Shown here piece by piece: positions 1 through 6,269 of a stretch of DNA of 10,175 nt. Within the stretch, counting starts at the first letter, position 1, and every line of letters starts with the position of its first letter. The notes below the pieces were generated by a model. The model saw only the letters and a list, made by a program, of their open reading frames with translations. It made no database searches and was not told where the DNA came from. Both the position numbers and the translations under genes were made by a program. Source of the DNA: Endomicrobium sp. (GTDB lineage Bacteria > Elusimicrobiota > Endomicrobiia > Endomicrobiales > Endomicrobiaceae); NCBI GenBank assembly GCA_031273885.1, contig JAISRA010000003.1, positions 1 through 10,175 on the forward strand, read 5' to 3'.

Positions 1-146
1 TTTAAATCTCTTGATAACGACGCAGCATAATCTTTAATCTGATAGTAATGATTTGCAGTGAAAATAAAAAACACGCACAACAGTGTAACAGCAACAAATT
101 TTACAGCACAGGACATTATATTAACTACAGTTTTATCATTTTCCAT
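1..146 (-). CDS. Unidentified single-helix membrane protein, N-terminal part only
   Basis: Reading leftward from the ATG at 146 gives 48 codons before the window edge. The sequence starts MENDKTVVNIMSCAVKFVAV, continues as a hydrophobic stretch to about residue 31, and then becomes polar (HYYQIKDYAASLSRDL). This looks like a short cytoplasmic tail, one transmembrane helix and the start of an extracytoplasmic domain. A GGAG ribosome-binding site lies five bases before the ATG, which decides this start. An in-frame ATG 22 codons upstream (at 212) is possible but has no comparable site, and a TATAAT box on the minus strand (172-177) would place transcription start between the two. It follows scpB by 137 bases and may be the last gene of that cluster or a separate unit. 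I do not recognise the family. The layout of the first 48 residues would fit an FtsX-like protein among others, but that is only a guess. Confidence 0.6.
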   Translation of the reverse strand, partial: MENDKTVVNIMSCAVKFVAVTLLCVFFIFTANHYYQIKDYAASLSRDL

Positions 147-283
147 ATCAACTCCGCTTTTATATTTAAGTATTATACATTTATCATGTTCAAGCAAAGC
201 ATTGTCTATCATAAATTTGAAATACTACGTTATATTTTCTACACTATCCAAATTTTCAACAGAAACAAGGAATTCTTCTTCTT

Positions 284-931
284 TTACATATCTCTGGATA
301 TATCTGGTTTCAGCAATGTGGCAGTGATCGCAGTATTATTACTTGAATTTTCAGTGTTTAAGGAAAGCTCAGGCCCAATTATAGCATTACCAGTTTGCTG
401 CACTTCTTTTGATATGTTTTCAATTAGCGGCAACTCGCTCAAATGCGCAAGACCAAAATGTTTTAAAAAATCCTGCGTAGTGCCATAAAGCAAAGATCTT
501 CCCAAGGTTTCTTTTCTACCAACTGTTTTTATCAATTTTCTTGCAAGAAGAGTATCTATAACACCTGAAGATTCCACACCTCTCATATTATCAATTTCAA
601 CCCTTGTTATAGGTTGTTTGTAGGCAATCATAGCCAACGTTTCAAGAGCTGCCGTAGACAATTTCAAAACAGTTTTCTCTTTAAGAAGTTTTTTTATCCA
701 CGGATAATACCCAGGCTTTGTGACAAAAATCCAACCATCTGCAATGAACTTGATTTCATACGGTTTATTTAAATTTATGTACTCATTTTTCAGCTCGTTT
801 AAAATATTTTCCAATTTAGATGTATCATAATACTCAGGCTTTAATAAATTTTTTAATTCTTTTAAACTTAAAGGTCTTTCAGAAACAAAAAGCAATGCTT
901 CTAAAATTTGTTTAACCTCAAAAATTTTCAT
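284..931 (-). CDS. scpB: Segregation and condensation protein B (ScpB)
   Basis: ScpB is the winged-helix subunit that dimerises and binds ScpA in the bacterial SMC-ScpA-ScpB condensin, which compacts and segregates the chromosome. The start shown gives 215 residues beginning MKIFEVKQILEALLFVSERP, the typical ScpB opening. The middle has the family hallmark of a second winged helix: STAALETLAMIAYKQPITR, then an ID-MRGVESSGVIDTLL segment, the RKLIKTVGRKETLGRSLLYG region and TTQDFLKHFGL. A TTG at 967 would add 12 residues. The ATG at 931 is preferred because AAGAGG stands five bases before it and the protein then starts where the family does. The last 45 or so residues are a polar, asparagine-rich tail beyond the conserved core. 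The gene appears intact although its partner scpA just upstream is frameshifted. Confidence 0.93.
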   Translation of the reverse strand: MKIFEVKQILEALLFVSERPLSLKELKNLLKPEYYDTSKLENILNELKNEYINLNKPYEIKFIADGWIFVTKPGYYPWIKKLLKEKTVLKLSTAALETLAMIAYKQPITRVEIDNMRGVESSGVIDTLLARKLIKTVGRKETLGRSLLYGTTQDFLKHFGLAHLSELPLIENISKEVQQTGNAIIGPELSLNTENSSNNTAITATLLKPDISRDM

Positions 932-999
932 CTCTCCCTCTTGAATAATACTTGTCTGCTCCAACAATTAATTTCAAACTCGGCGCACGAAATATATTC

Positions 1000-1751
1000 T
1001 TACCATAACTGTTTTTTATTTTCATTATTTTCTTTATGCTCAGGTTCAACTTCATTATAAACTTTATAAATCATTATTTCAGAAAACAGTTCAGACTGTT
1101 TTGCGACAATTTTCTTATTTTTTACAAGTTCTAAAACAGCTATAAAACAAACAATCAAAGCAACTCTAGTATTTTGCATTTTCAATATTTCTGTAAAAGA
1201 AATATGACGCCTTTCTTCCAAAATATCAAGAAGCTCCCTGATTTTTGTTTCAATTGGGATTTCTTGACACATAATTTCTTTTATGTTCTCTGGAAGAGAA
1301 GTTAAAGTTTTGCGAAAACTATTTATTAAATCAAAAATTGTAACATCTAAAACAAAATCATGTTTGTTCACAACGAAGGCTGGTCTGCAATAAACATGTG
1401 AATTTTCAATAATCTTATACGACAAAAATTTACCTATCTCCTTATATTTTTGGTATTCAAATAATCTGTTTTTAAGCTGCTCTAAAGGATCGTTTTCTTC
1501 ATCATTTTTTTCATCGTCAGAGGGCAAAAGTGCTCTCGCTTTCATCTGCATAAGGGTCGATGTCATAACAAGAAACTCACCAGCAATATCAAGATCGATA
1601 TTTAACTCTTTTATTAAATTAAGATATGAAATGTACTCAGCCGTTATATCGGCTATTTTTATATCATTGATTTCAAGTTTGTTCCTTTTATAAGATGCAA
1701 AAGAAGATCCAAAGGCCCTTCAAATATATCAAGGTGTATGTCATAAACCAT
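1000..1751 (-). pseudogene. scpA: Segregation and condensation protein A (ScpA), frameshifted
   Basis: ScpA is the kleisin subunit bridging the SMC heads. Reading from the ATG at 1751 gives MVYDIHLDIFEGPLDLLLHL, a textbook ScpA N-terminus, as far as codon 22. There the frame breaks at four A's (T-run 1686-1689 on the plus strand), and the zero frame ends eight codons later at TAA. With one extra A the protein continues smoothly (RNKLEINDIKIADITAEYIS) into MTSTLMQMKARALLP and the rest of the family, 250 residues in all, ending in the winged-helix region that contacts the SMC head (LELVKNKKIVAKQSELF). Apart from this base nothing looks decayed. Translation restarting at the ATG at 1566 would give 188 residues without the N-terminal helical domain that contacts the SMC neck. 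The start lies 19 bases after the trpS stop and has only a weak ribosome-binding site. The lesion may be a real mutation, a site of -1 slippage, or a sequencing error. Confidence 0.88.
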
Positions 1752-1770
1752 AATATGTTTTTCTTAACCT

Positions 1771-2745
1771 CTAAAACTTTAACGCCCGACGAACTTCAAT
1801 CATAGTTTGCTGAGCAATTTCTATAGCTTTTTGGGTTCCCATATCAATTATTTTTTCTAAGTACACTTTTTCTACTATTACAGCTTTTCTTTTTTCAGCT
1901 AAAGGTCTTATAAATTCAGAAAGAATTTCCATTAATTGCTTCTTACATATAACACAGCCTATTGAACCTGCCTTGCATTCTTCCTTTCTTTTCCTATACT
2001 CTTTATTAAATATTTCGTGAAATGCAAAAACGACACAACCATCAGGATGTCCTGGATCATCTTTTTTTATCTTAAAAGGATCCGTGAACATACTTTTAAT
2101 TTTCTCTCTTAAAACATCATTCTCTTCAGTAAGAAAAATTGAATTACCATAAGATTTTGACATTTTCCTTCCATCCAAACCCGGAAGCTTTGCAACTTTT
2201 GTGAGTTTCTATTTAGGTTCAACTAAAATATTGCCATAAAAATTATTAAACCGCCTTACAATTTCTCGCGTTAGCTCCAAGTGCGACAACTGATCTTCGC
2301 CTACAGGTACAATATTAGCTTTATATAACAAAATATCTGCCATCATCAAAACAGGATAACCTAGGAAACCGTAATTATTAAGATCTTTATTTTTAATTTC
2401 TTTTATCTGCTCTTTATACGTAGGACATCTCTCAAGCCATCCTAAAGGAGTTATCATAGAGAGCACTAAAAATAATTCGCTGTGCTGAGGCACTTTCGAT
2501 TGTTTAAAAATAACAACTTTATCAGGTTCTATCCCTGCAGTAATCCAATCTGCAACCATTTCTAAAGCATTTTTTTTAACTTTAGAAGTATCGACATAAT
2601 CAGTAGTTAAAGCATGCCAATCCGACAGCATATAATAGCAATCACACTCATCTTGAAGAGCAACCCAGTTTTTCAAAGTACCAAAATAGTGTCCTAAATG
2701 AAGTTTACCTGTAGGACGCATACCTGATAATACTCTTTTCCTCAT
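1771..2745 (-). pseudogene. trpS: Tryptophanyl-tRNA synthetase (TrpRS) with in-frame TAG
   Basis: TrpRS is the class I synthetase that charges tRNA-Trp. The ATG at 2745 follows GGGAG at a good spacing. The HIGH-type signature is HLGH at residues 16-19, in RPTGKLHLGHYFG. Conserved core segments follow, such as LSDWHALTTDY, SMITPLGWLERCPTYKEQ and MMADILLYKANIVPVGEDQL. Codon 179 (2209-2211) is TAG. The same frame then continues with KLTKVAKLPGLDGRKMSKSYGN, placing KMSKS at 194-198, and runs to a normal end at codon 324. The length matches the roughly 325-335 residues usual for bacterial TrpRS, so exactly one codon is altered. The truncated product would lack KMSKS and could not be an active enzyme. 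The gene sits 30 bases after the M50 protease gene and 19 before scpA. A pseudogene, amber readthrough, or a sequence error are all possible; a functional TrpRS must come from somewhere. Confidence 0.9.
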
Positions 2746-2775
2746 ACAATTCTCCCAACTTTTATTCTGAATTAT

Positions 2776-3411
2776 TTAAAAAGCAACGCCGCTTAAATTT
2801 GCTACAAAAAGATTTATGGCAGTATACATAAATCTCCACACAATTCCTGATGACAATAACACAAACAATATTGCCAAGCAAACGAATGGATTTAGATTTA
2901 AGTACCTTGTAGCAATGTCTCTAGGCAAAAAATATGTAATAGCTTTTGAACCATCTAGAGGAGGAATAGGTATTAGATTTATAAAAGCAAGAACTATATT
3001 GACAGTAAGCATTATATACAAAAAAGATTCAACTGAACCACCAAATCCAGTTTCGAAATCTGGCATTGCCGCTATAAGTCTTACTCCAAGTCCTGAAAAA
3101 ATTGCAAGAAACATATTTGCCGCAGGTCCAGCAAAAGAAACAATGGGAATATCTACTTTAGGATTCTTTAAATTTTTAACATTTATTGGGATAGGCCTTG
3201 CCCAACCAAAAAAAATAGGAGCCTTAATGATTAACAATAACGCTGGAAGAATAATACTGCCAAACAATTCAATGTGCGATAAAGGATTTAAAGTAATGCG
3301 ACCAAATATTTTTGCAGTATCGTCGCCTCTTAAATGGGCAACATATCCATGCGCCACTTCATGAATAATGACAGAAAAAAGAAAAACTACGATATATATA
3401 AATACAGACAT
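2776..3411 (-). CDS. M50-family (site-2 protease type) membrane metalloprotease
   Basis: This is a zinc metalloprotease embedded in the membrane, of the short SpoIVFB/YwhC-like class without a PDZ domain. The zinc site HEVAH is at residues 17-21, inside the first helix. The second metal-ligand motif is NLIPIPPLDG at 145-154, with Asp153 as expected ligand. Between them are the family's LNPLSHIELFGSIILPALL and FGWARPIPIN segments and the SFAGPAANM helix start. At 211 residues with about five or six hydrophobic segments it matches the family length. Family members cut transmembrane segments of anti-sigma factors or other membrane substrates; the substrate here cannot be read from context. AAGG lies six bases before the ATG at 3411. 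It is the first gene of the leftward cluster, with a promoter about 100 bases upstream. No lesion is visible. Confidence 0.92.
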   Translation of the reverse strand: MSVFIYIVVFLFSVIIHEVAHGYVAHLRGDDTAKIFGRITLNPLSHIELFGSIILPALLLIIKAPIFFGWARPIPINVKNLKNPKVDIPIVSFAGPAANMFLAIFSGLGVRLIAAMPDFETGFGGSVESFLYIMLTVNIVLAFINLIPIPPLDGSKAITYFLPRDIATRYLNLNPFVCLAILFVLLSSGIVWRFMYTAINLFVANLSGVAF

Positions 3412-3427
3412 TTGAATCCTTTTAAAG

Positions 3428-3485
3428 CATAACTATAACTAATAACTAACTAATTTTTAATTATTGCCAACCATATTTAGTTATG
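3428..3485. repeat. TAACTA-rich repeat and inverted repeat in the M50 leader
   Basis: Positions 3428-3453 contain overlapping copies of ATAACTA/TAACTAA. The eight-base words CATAACTA (3428-3435) and TAGTTATG (3478-3485) are exact inverted repeats, and ATAACTAA (3442-3449) pairs equally well with TTAGTTAT (3477-3484). The leader RNA of the leftward cluster could therefore fold into two alternative AT-rich stems. No known riboswitch family was recognised, and the pairing may be incidental in such AT-rich sequence. Confidence 0.35.
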
Positions 3486-3514
3486 ATTGTCATAAAGCAA
3501 AAAACGAAAAGCCA

Positions 3515-3543
3515 ATTCTATGTTTTTTTAAGTTCTTTGTCAA
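3515..3543 (-). promoter_or_regulatory. Promoter of the leftward M50-trpS-scpA-scpB cluster
   Basis: On the minus strand TTGACA (3543-3538) and TAGAAT (3520-3515) are separated by exactly 17 bases, a near-consensus housekeeping promoter. Transcription would start near 3507 and leave a leader of about 95 bases before the protease ATG at 3411. This is the only good candidate upstream of the cluster. Confidence 0.6.
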
Positions 3544-3564
3544 TAAAAAGGATTAATACTACAC

Positions 3565-3593
3565 TTGTTTTTTGAGATACAAAAAGATAGAAT
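3565..3593 (+). promoter_or_regulatory. Promoter of mnmG
   Basis: TTGTTT (3565-3570) and TAGAAT (3588-3593) are separated by 17 bases. Initiation near 3600 would leave a short leader before the mnmG ATG at 3636 and would exclude most upstream start codons. A second, weaker pair, TTGTCA (3537-3542) and TACACT (3560-3565), lies just upstream; its first box overlaps the -35 box of the leftward promoter on the other strand. Confidence 0.5.
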
Positions 3594-3635
3594 CTCTTAG
3601 ACAAAATGTTAATAACTTTAGAGGAAACTATCTGT

Positions 3636-5441
3636 ATGGTAAGAAAGTATCAGGTAGTAGTGATTGGAGCAGGACATGCGGGATGCGAAGCTTCTTTGAC
3701 ATGCGCAAGAATGGGACTTAAAACACTTATAATTACATTAAACGCTGACTCAATAGCAAGAATGCCTTGTAATCCAGCTGTTGGTGGAATTGCAAAAGGA
3801 CAAATGGTACGAGAAATTGATGCTATGGGTGGTGAAATGGGTTCGATAGCAGACCATGCGGGATTGCAGTTTAAAATCCTAAATAGCTCAAGAGGGCCCG
3901 CGGTATGGTCACCGAGAGCTCAGTGCGATAAAGAACTCTATTCAGTTTTAATGTCAAAATCTTTGCAAAATCAATCGAATCTTGAAATATTACAGTCTGA
4001 AGTCACCTCTTTAATAGTAAAGAACGGAAAAGTACATGGCGTAAAAATACTTACCGGCGAAACAATAGATACAAGTGCAGTAGTGTTAACAACAGGAACA
4101 TTCTTAAACGGTAGCATTCATCTTGGCAAAATGCGTTTTAACGGTGGAAGATTTAATGAAAGGCATTCTACTTATTTATCCAAATCGCTTGCCGAAGACT
4201 GCGGGTTAACGCTTGGAAGATTTAAGACTACCACAACTCCAAGAATCAATTCGCTTTCTATAGATTATTCAAAAATGACAGAACAACTCGGTGATGAAAA
4301 GCCAAGACCTTTTTCCCATTTTACAAAAATTGAACAATGGAGAAAAAATTTAAAACAACTTTCATGTTGGCTTACTTACACAAATTCAAAAACTCATGAA
4401 ATAGTCGGGAACAACCTTGAATTATCTTCCATTGACATAGGCGAAGTAGGCAGCAAAAGTCCTAGATACTGCCCCTCTATTGAAGAAAAAATAGAACGAT
4501 ATCCTGAAAAAACAAGTCATCATATATTTGCAGAACCAGAAGGATATAATACAAACGAAGTGTATCTAAACGGTCTTTATACTGGACTTCCTTTTGATTT
4601 ACAACAACAAATGATAAACTCAATAGCAGGACTTGAAAATGCAAAAGTAATAAGGTACGGTTATGCTATTGAATACGATTATTCAAACCCGTTACAAATA
4701 AAGAAATCTTTGGAAACAAAAACCATTGAAAACCTTTTCCTTGGCGGACAGATAAACGGAACTACAGGTTATGAGGAAGCAGCTGCTCAAGGTTTTATCG
4801 CAGGCGTAAACGCAGGATTTAAAGTTTTAGGCAAAGATCCACTTATACTTGCCAGAAACGAATCTTACATAGGAATCCTTATAGATGATATAACAACAAA
4901 AGGTGTAGATGAACCTTACAGGATGTTTACTTCAAGAGCAGAGTATAGACTTTCAATAAGAAATGATAATAGTGATTTAAGGCTTATGGATATAGGATAT
5001 TCGATAGGTCTTATATCAAATAAAGCCTATAAGAAGTTCAAGCTATACAAAAGCACACTATCTAATATAGAGGAAGGTAAAACGAAAAATCTACCGACTG
5101 ACGAAAATTTATCTCCATGGTCTCTTGAAAAAGCAAACGAAGAAGTTTCAATTCATAAAAAATATAAAGGCTATATTGAAATTCAAAATAAAATGGCAGA
5201 TAAAATGAAGAAGAACAAAGACCGCAAAATTCCTGAAGATTTTGATTATAATAAAATTGATTCTTTTTCTGCTGAAACAAAACAGAGATTTATAAAAGTA
5301 CGCCCTCAAACTATAGGACAAGCGTCAAGAATATACGCAATAAAACCATCTGACATAGCTATACTTACTATTTATCTTGAAAAACAAAAACAGAAAAAAA
5401 GAAAAGATGTGAAAAGAAATATTGAAAACAAAAACGGTTGA
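3636..5441 (+). CDS. mnmG: tRNA uridine-5-carboxymethylaminomethyl modification enzyme MnmG (GidA)
   Basis: MnmG is the FAD-dependent partner of MnmE and adds the cmnm5 group to U34 of tRNAs reading two-fold degenerate codons. The 601-residue product opens with the FAD Rossmann motif GAGHAG at residues 11-16. Two cysteines expected from the E. coli enzyme are present: Cys45 in ARMPCNPAVGG and Cys279 in SPRYCPSIEEK. Other signatures are LTTGTFLNG, FAEPEGYNTNEVYLNGL, FLGGQINGTTGYEEAAAQG, MFTSRAEYRLSIRNDNSDLR, and at the end RPQTIGQASRIYAIKPSDIA. The C-terminus adds about 20 lysine-rich residues. An ATG at 3606 would add ten residues, but it has no ribosome-binding site and the extension is not family-like. 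The ATG at 3636 has AGAGGA about ten bases upstream. The gene is intact. MnmE is not in the window, and the usual neighbour rsmG lies 0.8 kb downstream behind a spacer and a transporter gene. Confidence 0.96.
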   Translation: MVRKYQVVVIGAGHAGCEASLTCARMGLKTLIITLNADSIARMPCNPAVGGIAKGQMVREIDAMGGEMGSIADHAGLQFKILNSSRGPAVWSPRAQCDKELYSVLMSKSLQNQSNLEILQSEVTSLIVKNGKVHGVKILTGETIDTSAVVLTTGTFLNGSIHLGKMRFNGGRFNERHSTYLSKSLAEDCGLTLGRFKTTTTPRINSLSIDYSKMTEQLGDEKPRPFSHFTKIEQWRKNLKQLSCWLTYTNSKTHEIVGNNLELSSIDIGEVGSKSPRYCPSIEEKIERYPEKTSHHIFAEPEGYNTNEVYLNGLYTGLPFDLQQQMINSIAGLENAKVIRYGYAIEYDYSNPLQIKKSLETKTIENLFLGGQINGTTGYEEAAAQGFIAGVNAGFKVLGKDPLILARNESYIGILIDDITTKGVDEPYRMFTSRAEYRLSIRNDNSDLRLMDIGYSIGLISNKAYKKFKLYKSTLSNIEEGKTKNLPTDENLSPWSLEKANEEVSIHKKYKGYIEIQNKMADKMKKNKDRKIPEDFDYNKIDSFSAETKQRFIKVRPQTIGQASRIYAIKPSDIAILTIYLEKQKQKKRKDVKRNIENKNG

Positions 5442-5447
5442 TATTCA

Positions 5448-5462
5448 CTTCTTAACAAGAAG
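5448..5462. terminator. Small hairpin after mnmG, possible weak terminator
   Basis: CTTCTT, a three-base loop AAC, and AAGAAG form a perfect six-base-pair stem beginning seven bases after the mnmG stop. No T-run follows on the plus strand, so it is a poor intrinsic terminator by itself; it may instead protect the mRNA end or be incidental. Confidence 0.3.
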
Positions 5463-5688
5463 CACTCTATAAAGTTGTGGTAAAAAAATTGCTGAAACGT
5501 TTGATAACAATGGATATATATAAGAATTAATGACATTGCAAAAATCGCTCTTGAAAAAATAAGTTTATTTAAATGCAATTAAGATAGGGTTCTAAGGTAC
5601 TTGTTGGAACGTATTCCCATTGGCAAAAAATCATCAGTACTTTACTAATACTAAAGGCACATTGAAAAGAAATAGTACGTAAAAAAGC

Positions 5689-5729
5689 TTGACAACAAGA
5701 TTTTTTTTAAGATATATTTTTGATATAAT
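5689..5729 (+). promoter_or_regulatory. Promoter candidate upstream of SemiSWEET (distal)
   Basis: TTGACA (5689-5694) is followed after 18 bases by TATATT (5713-5718). A further TGATATAAT, an extended -10 form, occupies 5721-5729. Either could start transcription toward the SemiSWEET gene about 250 bases downstream. The boxes are near-consensus, but the region is very AT-rich and chance matches are expected. Confidence 0.4.
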
Positions 5730-5802
5730 AAATACGTCGAAGAAAAATTTATTTAAAAAATTCTTAGATTTAATATAAATACATACAGAAAGTGTGATTA
5801 TA

Positions 5803-5811
5803 TGATATAAT
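5803..5811 (+). promoter_or_regulatory. Extended -10 promoter upstream of SemiSWEET (proximal)
   Basis: TGATATAAT is a perfect extended -10 element (TGnTATAAT) and repeats the same nine bases seen at 5721-5729. No clear -35 box stands upstream, which extended -10 promoters do not strictly need. Transcription would begin near 5818 and give a leader of about 160 bases. Confidence 0.45.
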
Positions 5812-5977
5812 GTGTCTTGTCAAAATATTACATTTGAAAACGGTTATTTATTTTTTAGCGAAAAAAAATGTCAGATATGCATCTCAGTCTAAGTAGCTGT
5901 GTTCAGTATGTGCGATAAAATCTTTTTTTGATAAGAAAAATAAAATATAGAGAGATAAATGACAAGGAGATAAAATA

Positions 5978-6244
5978 ATGAATTTCACAGAATTAGTAGG
6001 TTTTATTGCCGGATTTTTTTCTATGATATCTTTTGTGCCGCAGGTCTACAAAACGTTTAAAACTAAGTCTGCTAAAGGTGTTTCGAGTCAAATGTTTGTC
6101 ATTGTTTGTCTAAGCAACATATTTTGGATAACGTATGGCCTCGTGCTTGGTCAAATGCCGATTATTATAACAAACATTGTAATGCTCAGTCTTGCATCTA
6201 CTCAGCTTATTTTAAAGATAAAGTACGATAAACAGAACAAATAA
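5978..6244 (+). CDS. SemiSWEET family (PQ-loop) sugar transporter
   Basis: This small integral membrane protein of 88 residues has three hydrophobic helices at about 5-25, 38-57 and 61-80, the size and topology of bacterial SemiSWEETs. These work as homodimers and carry sugars passively across the membrane. The PQ-loop signature SFVPQVYKTFKTKSAKGVS has the Pro-Gln pair at 21-22, and the conserved SxxMF, NxxW and TN elements follow. Trp50 and Asn66 have the same 16-residue spacing as the substrate-pocket Trp and Asn described for a Leptospira SemiSWEET. A strong AAGGAG lies eight bases before the ATG. rsmG starts 25 bases after its stop, so both are probably on one transcript from the promoters at 5689-5811. 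The gene is intact. Family assignment is firm; the sugar is unknown and its direction of transport depends on gradients. Confidence 0.9.
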   Translation: MNFTELVGFIAGFFSMISFVPQVYKTFKTKSAKGVSSQMFVIVCLSNIFWITYGLVLGQMPIIITNIVMLSLASTQLILKIKYDKQNK

Positions 6245-6269
6245 AAACTCTGTAAAAATTATAAATATT

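Larger units (their letters stand above)
5442..5977. other. Long AT-rich spacer with possible gene remnant; no intact gene
   Basis: This 536-base gap holds no convincing open gene on either strand, and no tRNA or known RNA was recognised. On the plus strand, protein-like pieces appear in different frames: IAETFDNNGYIY from 5488, INDIAKIALEKISLFKCN at 5526-5579, and WNVFPLAKNHQYF from 5605. The shifts and stops between them suggest an old, unidentifiable pseudogene between mnmG and the promoter boxes at 5689-5811, though chance peptides cannot be excluded. From about 5818 to 5977 there is an AT-rich stretch that would be the leader of the following genes, with a T-run at 5922-5930 but no stable stem before it. 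Confidence 0.5.

Noticed and set aside
48..488. Open frame of 146 codons on the plus strand
   Set aside because: It is antisense to scpB and the left-edge gene, has no ribosome-binding site, and shows biased, low-complexity composition.
2209..2211. TAG as a coding codon (pyrrolysine or code change)
   Set aside because: TAG is used as the real stop of trpS and rluD, and TrpRS is not a pyrrolysine protein.
2816..3364. Open frame of 182 codons on the plus strand
   Set aside because: It lies wholly antisense to the M50 protease gene, which has clear zinc motifs; the product has no recognisable features.
5372..5578. Hydrophobic-looking minus-strand frame of 68 codons
   Set aside because: It is mostly the antisense of the lysine-rich mnmG end, which yields Phe- and Leu-rich nonsense, and has no good start signal.
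5818..5930. Small RNA gene between the extended -10 element and the T-run
   Set aside because: There is no stable stem before the T-run at 5922-5930, and no tRNA, 6S, SRP or tmRNA feature was seen; a plain leader is more likely.
5442..5977. Replication origin next to mnmG
   Set aside because: mnmG is often near oriC, and the spacer is AT-rich, but I found no DnaA boxes (TTATNCACA) or iterons, and no dnaA, dnaN or parAB genes are present.
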